Assembly: GCA_017559685.1 (NCBI GenBank)
Contig: JAFYQY010000010.1
Location: forward strand, 1 to 13,365
Reading direction: 5' to 3'
DNA: 13,365 bases
DNA from: Alistipes sp.
Lineage (GTDB): Bacteria > Bacteroidota > Bacteroidia > Bacteroidales > Rikenellaceae
Positions 7,016-13,365 of this stretch are shown here, piece after piece. The position numbers and the translations under genes were made by a program. A model generated the notes under the pieces. The model worked only from the letters and a program-made list of their open reading frames with translations. It was not told the origin of the DNA and did no database searches. Numbering within the stretch: the stretch's first letter is position 1; each line of letters opens with the position of its first letter.

Positions 7016-8350
7016 ATGAAGATGAACAAAGAGATTTTTCGCATTGCGATACCGAACATCATATCGAACATAACCGTCCCCTTGATGGGATTGGTTTCGA
7101 CAGGTATTGTCGGTAATTGCAAGGATGGCGGAGTCTCGGCTATTGGCGATTTGGCCTTAGGCGTATCAATCTTCAACTTCATCTATTGGAACTGCTCGTT
7201 CATCCGTATGGCGACGAGCGGTTTGACCGCCCAAGCCTACGGCAGGGGCGACTTCTACGAGACAACGGCTATGCTCGTGCGTGCCGTGATTATATCGTTG
7301 ACGTTGAGCATTCTTGTCCTCATCTTCCAAAAGCCTCTTGGCGAGTTATCGCTTTGGTTGATGGATGGTAACGAGGTGGTGGCCGAATACTTCTTTGCCC
7401 GAATTTGGGCAGTGCCGGCAGGCATTTTGCTCTTTGGCTTATACGGATGGTTTGTAGGTATGCAGAATGGTGTTATACCGATGGTGATATCTATCATCGT
7501 GAACTCCCTACACATCCTATTCGGTCTGTGGTTTGTAAACTCGTTTAATATGGGTATTACAGGCATTGCCTACGCATCGGTCGTATCGCAATGGATAGGT
7601 CTCGCATTGGCTATCACACTGATAATCATTTTCTTCCGAAAGACAATTCGCCCTGTCGTTCTAAGCAAGGTACTGGACTTCGCTTCGATGAAGCGCTTCT
7701 TCAAGGTGAATGGCGATATTATCGTGCGAACATTCTGTAATGTCGGCGTCTACACATTCTTTACTGCGGCATCGGCCAAGATGGGCGATTCGGCAATATT
7801 GGCGGTAAACACAACGCTGATGCAGCTGCTTATGCTCTTCTCATATATGAACGACGGTTTCGCCTACGCAGCCGAGGCTATGACGGGTCGATTTATCGGA
7901 GCGAAAGACCTCGTATCGCTAAAGAAGTGTCTGCGCTACTGCGTTATTTGGACATTTGCAACAGCTATTATCGCTATCGCAGGTTATCTTGCAGGTTGGG
8001 AGTGGCTCTTCTCTTTCTTCTTGCGTGACAGCTCGCCTGAAGAGTTGGCCACCGCATTGGCTGTAGCCGAGCGATATATCGGCTGGATTGTGGTAATTCC
8101 ATTATTTGCTGCTCTGCCGTTTATGTTGGATGGCGTATATGCAGGAGCAACACTCACACGAGCTATGCGCAACTCGATGGCTGCCGCTACAATCATCTTC
8201 TTCGGGCTCTACTATGCCCTACTGCCTCTCATTGGCAACGATGCGTTGTGGTTGGCATTCCTCACATATATTATATCACGATTGGTGTTGCAATATTTTA
8301 TGGCCGACAGGTTGCGAGATATTTATCGCCAAATCGAAAAAATTGCGTAG
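7016..8350 (+). CDS. MATE family efflux transporter, DinF-like
   Basis: A 444-residue inner-membrane protein with about 12 hydrophobic segments in two bundles, matching MATE length and layout. Each bundle starts with a related amphipathic segment (EIFRIAIPNIISNITVPLMG at 5-24; MKRFFKVNGDIIVRTFCNVG at 225-244). The segment DGFAYAAEAMTGRFIGAKD (280-298) resembles the conserved DinF motif, as does LDGVYAGAT (371-379). MATE proteins export cationic drugs or metabolites in exchange for H+ or Na+; the substrate here is unknown. It starts 3 bp after the lyase stop, so translation is probably coupled. A second ATG two codons in (7022) is an equally possible start. It is the last gene before a new promoter at 8380. 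Confidence 0.93.
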   Translation: MKMNKEIFRIAIPNIISNITVPLMGLVSTGIVGNCKDGGVSAIGDLALGVSIFNFIYWNCSFIRMATSGLTAQAYGRGDFYETTAMLVRAVIISLTLSILVLIFQKPLGELSLWLMDGNEVVAEYFFARIWAVPAGILLFGLYGWFVGMQNGVIPMVISIIVNSLHILFGLWFVNSFNMGITGIAYASVVSQWIGLALAITLIIIFFRKTIRPVVLSKVLDFASMKRFFKVNGDIIVRTFCNVGVYTFFTAASAKMGDSAILAVNTTLMQLLMLFSYMNDGFAYAAEAMTGRFIGAKDLVSLKKCLRYCVIWTFATAIIAIAGYLAGWEWLFSFFLRDSSPEELATALAVAERYIGWIVVIPLFAALPFMLDGVYAGATLTRAMRNSMAAATIIFFGLYYALLPLIGNDALWLAFLTYIISRLVLQYFMADRLRDIYRQIEKIA

Positions 8351-8379
8351 TAAAATACCGAGATATCAAATAGATTCGT

Positions 8380-8387
8380 TATCTTTG
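8380..8387 (+). promoter_or_regulatory. Bacteroidota-type -7 promoter element for hpt-queE-ftsB
   Basis: TATCTTTG matches TAnnTTTG exactly and lies in the 61-bp gap between the MATE gene and hpt. Transcription would start near 8392-8395, giving a leader of about 20 nt before the ATG at 8412. No clear TTTG -33 element is present at the usual spacing, so the upstream half is weak. Confidence 0.65.
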
Positions 8388-8411
8388 CACAAATAAACAA
8401 ACTCGAACACG

Positions 8412-8960
8412 ATGAAACAAAGAGTTACACTTAACGACAAGACCTTCGAGGTAATGATACCTGCAGAGGAGATTGACAAGGCAGTGGCAAAAGTTGCCGA
8501 GAAGTTGAATGCAGATTACGCTTCGACCGAGAAAGCACCTATTTTCGTAGGCGTATTGAACGGCTCGTATATGTTTCTTGCCGACCTTGTACGCAAGACC
8601 ACGTTCAACAACGAGATTACCTTCGTTCAGATCTCTTCTTACGAGGGAACACAGTCGACAGGCTCGATTAAGCAGAAGTTGGGTATCGACTTCGACATCG
8701 AGGGCCGTGATATCATTATTGTAGAGGATATTGTTGAGACAGGTCACAGCATCAACCATATGCTCAACTACATCAAGTCGTTCAACCCTCACTCGGTGGA
8801 GGTTTGCACACTCTTCTTCAAACCAGAGAAGTATCTCTACGATATGCCTATCAAGTATTGCGCAATGGAGATTGGCAACGAGTTCATCGTAGGTTATGGT
8901 CTCGATTACGATCAGATCGGTCGCAACCTTAAAGATATTTACGTATTAGCCAATGACTAA
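8412..8960 (+). CDS. hpt: Hypoxanthine phosphoribosyltransferase
   Basis: This cytosolic purine salvage enzyme transfers the phosphoribosyl group of PRPP to hypoxanthine (and often guanine) to form IMP (or GMP). At 182 residues it has the normal length. Visible motifs are VGVLNGSYMF (46-55, pyrophosphate loop), SSYEGTQSTG (75-84, flexible loop over the active site) and the PRPP signature IIIVEDIVETGHS (101-113) with E105 and D106. The C-terminal GNEFIVGYGLDY (155-166) is typical of the family's base-binding and closing region. It follows its own -7 element and shares 8 bp with queE downstream. Confidence 0.95.
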   Translation: MKQRVTLNDKTFEVMIPAEEIDKAVAKVAEKLNADYASTEKAPIFVGVLNGSYMFLADLVRKTTFNNEITFVQISSYEGTQSTGSIKQKLGIDFDIEGRDIIIVEDIVETGHSINHMLNYIKSFNPHSVEVCTLFFKPEKYLYDMPIKYCAMEIGNEFIVGYGLDYDQIGRNLKDIYVLAND

Positions 8961-9579
8961 TCACGAAGTGTTGGAGGGTGGTCGCAAGTTGCCACTCGTA
9001 GAGGATTTCTACACAATTCAAGGCGAGGGCTTTCACACAGGAAAGCCCGCCTATTTTATTCGCCTAGGCGGTTGTGATGTAGGGTGTGCGTGGTGCGATG
9101 CCAAGTACACTTGGAACCCTCGTATGTACCCTCCGACAGCTATCGAGGAGATTGTAGAGCGTGCGGTAGCGTGCGCAGCGCAATCTATCGTTATTACGGG
9201 AGGTGAGCCGTTGCTCTACCCTCTCGACATCTTGACCAACGCACTCAAGGAGAAAGGTTTAGCTATTTTCCTCGAGACATCGGGTTCGCACCCATTCTCA
9301 GGCGTATTCGATTGGGTTTGCTTGTCGCCAAAGCGCAAGTCGGCGCCACTCGAGGAGGCGTATGCTCACGCCAACGAGTTGAAGGTCATTATCCAGAACG
9401 AGGATGATCTGAAATGGGCTGAGGAGTGCGCTGCTAAGGTTAAAGAGGAGTGTTTGCTCTTTTTGCAACCAGAGTGGAGTGTAGCCGAGCAGATTATGCC
9501 CGTTTTGGTAGAGTACGCCAAGCGCAACCCACGATGGAGCATCTCGATCCAGAGCCACAAGTATATGAGAATTCCTTAA
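8953..9579 (+). CDS. queE: 7-carboxy-7-deazaguanine synthase (radical SAM)
   Basis: QueE converts 6-carboxy-5,6,7,8-tetrahydropterin to 7-carboxy-7-deazaguanine, the ring-forming step towards preQ0 and queuosine in tRNA. The 208-residue protein opens with VEDFYTIQGEGFHTGKPAYF (16-35), the usual QueE entry motif. The radical SAM cluster motif CX3CX2C is C41, C45 and C48. GGEP at 83-86 is the SAM-binding motif, LSPK is at 124-127 and SHKYMRIP at 201-208 is the typical C-terminus. All key residues are intact. The ATG at 8953 overlaps the end of hpt by 8 bp (ATGACTAA), implying translational coupling. queC, queD and queF are not in the window and must be elsewhere. The ftsB-like gene begins 11 bp downstream. 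Confidence 0.95.
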   Translation: MTNHEVLEGGRKLPLVEDFYTIQGEGFHTGKPAYFIRLGGCDVGCAWCDAKYTWNPRMYPPTAIEEIVERAVACAAQSIVITGGEPLLYPLDILTNALKEKGLAIFLETSGSHPFSGVFDWVCLSPKRKSAPLEEAYAHANELKVIIQNEDDLKWAEECAAKVKEECLLFLQPEWSVAEQIMPVLVEYAKRNPRWSISIQSHKYMRIP

Positions 9580-9590
9580 TTGCTCGGACT

Positions 9591-9923
9591 ATGAAGTGGA
9601 CAAAGAAACTTGGTTGCAAATTCAAGAAACTCAACAAGAAGGTCAAGAAGACCATAGGCATAGGCAATAAGCACAGCTGGCGCATAATTCTCGCCATAGC
9701 GGTTGTGATTGGCACTATCCTTATCGGTCGTCCACTCTACTCTATTATCAGCAACGGAATCGAGATCTCACGACTCGAAGATGAAAAGGCTCTCTACTTG
9801 GAGAGTATTCGTCGTGACAGCACACTCATCGAAAATCTCAAAAACGACGAATTCTTGGAGCAGTATGCTCGTGAGAAGTACTTTATGCAGGGTAAAAACG
9901 AGCAGGTTTTTATCGTCGAATAG
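9591..9923 (+). CDS. Septum formation initiator family protein (FtsB/DivIC-like)
   Basis: A 110-residue bitopic membrane protein. It has a very basic cytoplasmic N-terminus (1-29, many K), one membrane segment (about 30-46, WRIILAIAVVIGTILIG) and a periplasmic coiled coil (about 55-88). It ends in the conserved YAREKYFMQGKNEQVFIVE (92-110), typical of Bacteroidota FtsB/DivIC. These proteins join FtsL and FtsQ/DivIB to link early and late divisome assembly. The frame is open back to an ATG at 9450 inside queE, but that would add 47 residues of no recognisable character before the basic N-terminus. The ATG at 9591 gives the normal size and sits 11 bp after the queE stop. The stop is only 3 bp from the stop of the convergent thiL gene. 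Confidence 0.9.
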   Translation: MKWTKKLGCKFKKLNKKVKKTIGIGNKHSWRIILAIAVVIGTILIGRPLYSIISNGIEISRLEDEKALYLESIRRDSTLIENLKNDEFLEQYAREKYFMQGKNEQVFIVE

Positions 9924-9926
9924 GTC

Positions 9927-10886
9927 TTAGAAGTGGTGATATCCACCCCATCCAGCCGAACTAAACAGCACCTCGCCATTCTTTTGCTCGACGCCTATCT
10001 CGTAGACGTCGTAGTTTGGCTTAATAATTCTACCTATATTATATAAAGGTGTGCCGAATTTACGCTCGAATCGCTTTGCCAGCTCATCGGCCTGGCTCTG
10101 ATCAACCGTAAGAAGCAGTTTATAATCTTCACCACCTCCAAATGCGTCAGCCCAATTTGCACCCTTCGCAACAGGAAGCGCAGATATAATAGCCGATTTC
10201 TTCGATTCGTCAATGATATGCTGCAAGTCGGAAGCCACACCATCCGAAACGTCGCACATTGCGTGAACGGCCTCCTGCTTGCCCAGCCACTCACCCTCGA
10301 GCACTTGCGCCTCGGGCATCAAATGTATCTTGGCATTTCGAGTACGAAGTTTCCCCTCTAGCACATTACGCAAACCAGCTGCCGATGCGCCTAACTCGCC
10401 CGTAACCATCACAATATCACCCGTTTTAGCCTTCGAGCGACGCTTGATATTCGCTTTAGGCGCACGACCAATCGCTGTTACGCTTATGCAAACGCCCGAC
10501 TCCGACTTGGTTGTATCGCCACCCACGAGCTTTACGCCATATTTTTTTGACGCCTCGTAGTAGCCTTTCATAAAATCTTTCGACCACTCGCCAAACTTAT
10601 CCTCGGGGAGAGCCAACGAGAGCAATGTCGCAACAGGTATTGCGCCCATAGCTGCCACATCGCTGATATTTACCATCAACGATTTATAACCAATCTGAAA
10701 TGCAGTACTCCTATCGGTAAGGAAGTGAACACCCTCATTGAGCATATCCGAGGTAAAGAGCAACGCCTCGTCGCCCATAGGCAACACGGCACAATCGTCT
10801 CCTATACCCTCGAAGCCTCGCTTGGGTACTTTGGCGAACAAGTCACGGATGTCGCCAATAAAATCAAATTCGCCATACATTCTCAT
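9927..10886 (-). CDS. thiL: Thiamine-monophosphate kinase
   Basis: ThiL phosphorylates thiamine monophosphate with ATP to thiamine diphosphate, the active cofactor. The 319-residue cytosolic protein has the PurM-like two-domain layout. Metal and nucleotide ligands are visible: GIGDD (27-31), SDMLNEGVHF (46-55, with D47), NISDVAAMGA (73-82), VGGDTTKS (121-128), GELGASAAGL (163-172), CDVSDG (211-216) and GGGEDYKLL (250-258). The family's conserved acidic residues appear intact. Its ATG overlaps the flippase stop as ATGA, indicating translational coupling to an unrelated-looking upstream gene. A second ATG two codons downstream (10880) is a possible alternative start. No other thi gene is in the window. 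It is the last gene of the leftward operon. Confidence 0.95.
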   Translation of the reverse strand: MRMYGEFDFIGDIRDLFAKVPKRGFEGIGDDCAVLPMGDEALLFTSDMLNEGVHFLTDRSTAFQIGYKSLMVNISDVAAMGAIPVATLLSLALPEDKFGEWSKDFMKGYYEASKKYGVKLVGGDTTKSESGVCISVTAIGRAPKANIKRRSKAKTGDIVMVTGELGASAAGLRNVLEGKLRTRNAKIHLMPEAQVLEGEWLGKQEAVHAMCDVSDGVASDLQHIIDESKKSAIISALPVAKGANWADAFGGGEDYKLLLTVDQSQADELAKRFERKFGTPLYNIGRIIKPNYDVYEIGVEQKNGEVLFSSAGWGGYHHF

Positions 10887-12331
10887 CGTTTCAAAACACC
10901 CTTAATAGTTTTTACAAACTCCGAATAGGCCTCCAATCGGCACAACCACGCACCCAACGCATATACCACTACGCCCGTAGCAATCTGTGCAAACAATAGC
11001 AAAGGATCCGAGAGCGATGCGCCATAACACCCTACTACCTTAACCGCCACATACATCACAGCAGTAAGCAGTAGCGAAGGTAACAATGAGCGCACCATCG
11101 ACCACCACGAAAGTGAGGTGTAACGTCGTGTTGCAGTAAAGTTTACAAAGAACTCAACGAAGGTCATTGCAACCAAACCCCAAGCGACAGCCATTGGCGA
11201 ATGCGGAATTGCAAATGCCAAAACGACCGTCATAACAGCCTTTTTGAGCAGCTCTAACAGGAGTATTATTTTGCCGTCGCTATGCACCTTCAGCACATTG
11301 TAAGCCACCATAGCCAACGGGAAAAGGATGCCCGAGAGAACTATAACCTCGAAATACGGAACGGTTGGCAACCACTTATCGCCGAGCAACACCTTAAACA
11401 GAGGCTCTGCCACAGCCGATAGTCCCGCCACCATAGGCGCCATAACAAAGATATTTACCAAGAGTACCTTGCGATAACTCTCGGCAAACTTTTCACTTTC
11501 GTCCTTTATCTTTGCCAATGCCGGATATGTCACCGATTGCACCGACGATACAGCCGACTGCACAGGCAAATCCTTAATCTTCTGCGCCTGATTGAAGTAG
11601 CCGAGTTCATCCGTATTATAGACCTTGCCGATAAAGAGTTGAGCCACATTATTGTACAATGCAGCGACAACATCGGTAGCCATCAAGAGAAACGAAAATG
11701 GAGCCATCTTGCGCCACGCAACGCCACTAAATGAGCCCTCTCCTCGCCAGCCTCCTCGCCACCACAGAAGCGACGATTTGACTGCTACGACCAAAACTCT
11801 CTGCGCCACCAACGCCCATACGCCACCGCCATACACAGCCACTACAATAGCCGCAACTCCCGCAACAAACGAAGCTGCAAAGTTTATGCGTGACAGCACT
11901 CCAAATCGGAACTCACGAGAGAGCTTCGTATTTTGAATGATGCCCAAGGCGTTCAGCGGAAGAAGCAAAAAGAGAATGGGAGCAATATCTCGTATCACCG
12001 ACAAGTCGTAGTATCGAGCCAAGAGTGGCGACAATGCCACACAAACGCCATACAACACGACCGATACCGCCAGATTGAAGAGGAATACCGACTTGTAGTC
12101 GTCATTCGTAGGCTCCTTCTTGCGGAGTAATATCTGCGAAAAACCGCTATCAACCAGCACCAACGCCACAGCCGTAAAGAATGTCAAAATCGCCATTACA
12201 CCAAAATCTTCGGGGGCAAGTTGGCGAGCTACAACAATACTTACGACCATCTGCAAAAGCATAGAACACAACTTCTCGGCTGTGCTCCACGCAACTCCTT
12301 TTGCAACTTTATTTATGAGTTTTTCACTCAT
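10883..12331 (-). CDS. Polysaccharide/lipopolysaccharide flippase, WzxC/TuaB-like (MOP superfamily)
   Basis: A 482-residue integral membrane protein with about 12-14 hydrophobic segments. The N-terminal part carries the Wzx/polysaccharide-transport pattern: VAKGVAWSTAEKLCSML (9-25), VARQLAPEDFGVMAILTFF (34-52) and DSGFSQILLRKKE (61-73). FIGKVYNTDELGYFNQAQKI in the middle matches the same subfamily. Such proteins move lipid-linked oligosaccharides across the inner membrane for capsule, O-antigen or exopolysaccharide assembly. No glycosyltransferase, polymerase or chain-length regulator lies in the window, so it is an orphan flippase whose glycan cannot be named. It starts 32 bp after the aroQ stop, with no promoter seen in that gap, and its stop overlaps the thiL start by 4 bp. 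Confidence 0.92.
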   Translation of the reverse strand: MSEKLINKVAKGVAWSTAEKLCSMLLQMVVSIVVARQLAPEDFGVMAILTFFTAVALVLVDSGFSQILLRKKEPTNDDYKSVFLFNLAVSVVLYGVCVALSPLLARYYDLSVIRDIAPILFLLLPLNALGIIQNTKLSREFRFGVLSRINFAASFVAGVAAIVVAVYGGGVWALVAQRVLVVAVKSSLLWWRGGWRGEGSFSGVAWRKMAPFSFLLMATDVVAALYNNVAQLFIGKVYNTDELGYFNQAQKIKDLPVQSAVSSVQSVTYPALAKIKDESEKFAESYRKVLLVNIFVMAPMVAGLSAVAEPLFKVLLGDKWLPTVPYFEVIVLSGILFPLAMVAYNVLKVHSDGKIILLLELLKKAVMTVVLAFAIPHSPMAVAWGLVAMTFVEFFVNFTATRRYTSLSWWSMVRSLLPSLLLTAVMYVAVKVVGCYGASLSDPLLLFAQIATGVVVYALGAWLCRLEAYSEFVKTIKGVLKR

Positions 12332-12346
12332 CAGGTTGATGGTTGA

Positions 12347-12362
12347 TGACGGAAAATCGTCA
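12347..12362 (-). other. Small hairpin between aroQ and the flippase gene
   Basis: In the 32-bp gap the minus strand reads TGACG-ATTTTC-CGTCA, a perfect 5-bp stem with a 6-nt loop. No T-run follows, so it is not a rho-independent terminator. It could influence ribosome access or be an mRNA processing site, but a stem this short can arise by chance. Confidence 0.25.
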
Positions 12363-12363
12363 A

Positions 12364-12786
12364 TTAGATTCTATTCAACATCGCCTCGATGCCGAGTCGG
12401 TACGAGTCGAGACCGAAGCCTGCAATAGTGCCTACACAGGTTGCCCCGATAAGCGAAGTGTGGCGGAACTCCTCACGAGCAGCCACATTCGAGATGTGAA
12501 TCTCGATAACAGGCACCGAAATTGCACCTATCGCATCACGCAAAGCAACCGAGGTGTGGGTGTAACCACCCGCATTGAAGAGTACGCCGTCATACTCACC
12601 CTCTGCATTGTGGAGCGTATCGATAAGTTCGCCCTCAATATTCGACTGGGCGTAGTCGATAGTATGTGCCGAGTATAGGGTGCGGAGGCGAGGAACAAAC
12701 TCCTCGAACGACTCCGCACCATAAACCGACTTTTCACGCCTACCCTGCAAATTGAGGTTAGGACCGTTTAAGATTAAATGTTTCAC
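12364..12786 (-). CDS. aroQ: Type II 3-dehydroquinate dehydratase
   Basis: This cytosolic enzyme dehydrates 3-dehydroquinate to 3-dehydroshikimate in the shikimate pathway to aromatic amino acids. The 140-residue length suits the dodecameric type II enzyme. Conserved sites in order: ILNGPNLNLQGRRE (5-18), catalytic Y22, QSNIEGELID (47-56), NAGGYTHTSVALRDA (71-85) with N71, H77 and R83, IEIHISN (94-100) with H97, and REEFRH (104-109). All active-site residues appear present. The start codon is GTG: the codon at 12786-12784 reads GTG, and an in-frame TAG lies 9 bp upstream, so no earlier start is possible. That TAG is also the stop of the upstream phosphotransferase gene, leaving an 11-bp gap. 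The rare start may lower its translation relative to its neighbour. Confidence 0.96.
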   Translation of the reverse strand: MKHLILNGPNLNLQGRREKSVYGAESFEEFVPRLRTLYSAHTIDYAQSNIEGELIDTLHNAEGEYDGVLFNAGGYTHTSVALRDAIGAISVPVIEIHISNVAAREEFRHTSLIGATCVGTIAGFGLDSYRLGIEAMLNRI

Positions 12787-12797
12787 TTTTAACTATA

Positions 12798-13365
12798 CTA
12801 TTTTGCTGCAAGGCAAGCCAACGCAATCGAATACTTCTTCGACAAAGCCGAGTCGCCACGAGAGGTCAATACGCAAGGCTTGTTAGTACCAACAACCATT
12901 GCAGCCAACTCGCCGTGACCGATGTGCGATACGCTCTTGAAGAATACGTTACCCGACTCCAAGTTAGGGAACAACAACGCATCAGCATCACCTGCAACTG
13001 CCGAGCCCTTAACCTTCTTGTGAGCTGCAACCTCAGGATAGAGAGCAACGTCGAGAGAAAGCGGACCATCAACGATTACATTGCCCAACTGACCACGGTC
13101 TGCCATCTTCGAGATGATAGCACCCTCAGCCATAGCCGGCATATTTGCATTTACCAACTCCATAGCGGCTACGCAAGCGATCTTTGGACAATCAACGCCG
13201 AGCAACTTAGCTGTCTGAGCCAAATACTTGATAAGAGTAAGTTTCTGCTTGAAGTCAGGCTGTGGCAATACAGCGATATCCGACGCAAGCAACAACTTTG
13301 GATAGCCAGCCCACTCGAATACAGAAACGTGGCTCAAAGTACCCTTTGGAGGGAACAAGCCTGCC
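12798..13365 (-). CDS. ptb: Phosphate butyryltransferase family protein, C-terminal part (5' end beyond the right edge)
   Basis: The frame is open to the window edge and gives 188 complete codons before the stop, about the last two thirds of a roughly 300-residue enzyme. A TTG at 13358 is only an internal leucine; the preceding A and G residues fit the family, so the true start lies outside. Family features are FPPKGTLSHVSVFEW near the left of the fragment, VDGPLSLDVAL, AGDADALLFPNLESGNVFFK and the C-terminal VLTSRGDSALSKKYSIALA. These mark the phosphate acetyl/butyryltransferase superfamily, Ptb branch. The enzyme interconverts an acyl-CoA and an acyl-phosphate, and with butyrate kinase it makes butyrate and ATP. 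No butyrate kinase gene follows it; the next gene is aroQ. A kinase gene could lie upstream, outside the window. Branched-chain or other acyl groups are possible substrates. Confidence 0.9.
   Translation of the reverse strand, partial: AGLFPPKGTLSHVSVFEWAGYPKLLLASDIAVLPQPDFKQKLTLIKYLAQTAKLLGVDCPKIACVAAMELVNANMPAMAEGAIISKMADRGQLGNVIVDGPLSLDVALYPEVAAHKKVKGSAVAGDADALLFPNLESGNVFFKSVSHIGHGELAAMVVGTNKPCVLTSRGDSALSKKYSIALACLAAK

Noticed and set aside
9450..9590. 47-residue N-terminal extension of the FtsB/DivIC-like protein
   Set aside because: It overlaps the queE C-terminus in another frame and precedes an N-terminus that already has the normal basic-plus-membrane-segment form.
9933..9946. GTGG/CCAC inverted repeat near the end of thiL as a two-way terminator
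   Set aside because: The stem is only 4 bp, has no T-run on either side, and encodes the thiL C-terminus.
11507..11514. TATCTTTG on the plus strand inside the flippase gene, a possible antisense promoter
   Set aside because: A motif with six fixed bases is expected several times by chance in a window this size on two strands; there is no gene downstream and no -33 match.
1..13365. CRISPR arrays, tRNA or rRNA genes, insertion sequences, phage genes, toxin-antitoxin or other defence systems
   Set aside because: Reading both strands found no regularly spaced repeats, no transposase or integrase, and every sizeable segment is occupied by a recognisable housekeeping or transport gene.

Overview
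The window looks like chromosomal DNA from a member of the Bacteroidota, most likely order Bacteroidales. Three -7 promoter elements match the Bacteroidota form TAnnTTTG and sit just where gene groups begin. YidC has the long periplasmic domain and Lys-type groove residue common in the phylum. The FtsB/DivIC-like protein, the DUF349 repeat protein and the NhaC antiporter also resemble Bacteroidales versions. Serine is very often encoded by TCG. The genus cannot be fixed from this sequence; an Alistipes/Rikenellaceae-like gut lineage is only a guess.

Layout. (1) 1-723, minus strand: the N-terminal 241 residues of an NhaC-type Na+/H+ antiporter, running off the left edge. (2) 724-838: a 115-bp divergent intergenic region with two promoters back to back and a 7-bp inverted repeat in the leader of the rightward transcript. 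(3) 839-8350, plus strand: DUF349 repeat protein, yidC, a DEDDy 3'-5' exonuclease, a secreted heparinase II/III-type polysaccharide lyase and a MATE exporter. Gaps are 3 to 40 bp, so this is probably one transcription unit. (4) 8412-9923, plus strand: hpt, queE and an ftsB/divIC-like gene behind their own promoter. (5) 9927-13365, minus strand, read right to left: phosphate butyryltransferase (5' end outside the window), aroQ with a GTG start, a WzxC-type polysaccharide flippase and thiL, with gaps of 11 and 32 bp and then a 4-bp overlap. The plus and minus blocks converge with only 3 bp between stop codons.

Function. This is mostly housekeeping: membrane protein insertion, purine salvage, queuosine precursor synthesis, cell division, thiamine diphosphate synthesis, the shikimate pathway and acyl-phosphate metabolism. 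Less expected items are a lone secreted lyase and MATE exporter placed directly behind yidC and an exonuclease, and a flippase translationally coupled to thiL. I found no tRNA, rRNA, CRISPR array, insertion sequence, phage gene or defence system, and no convincing new system. No stretch over 300 bp lacks a gene. The most useful points are start-site corrections (nhaC, the lyase, the ftsB-like gene), the compact divergent promoter region, and the near-exact internal repeat in the DUF349 gene.
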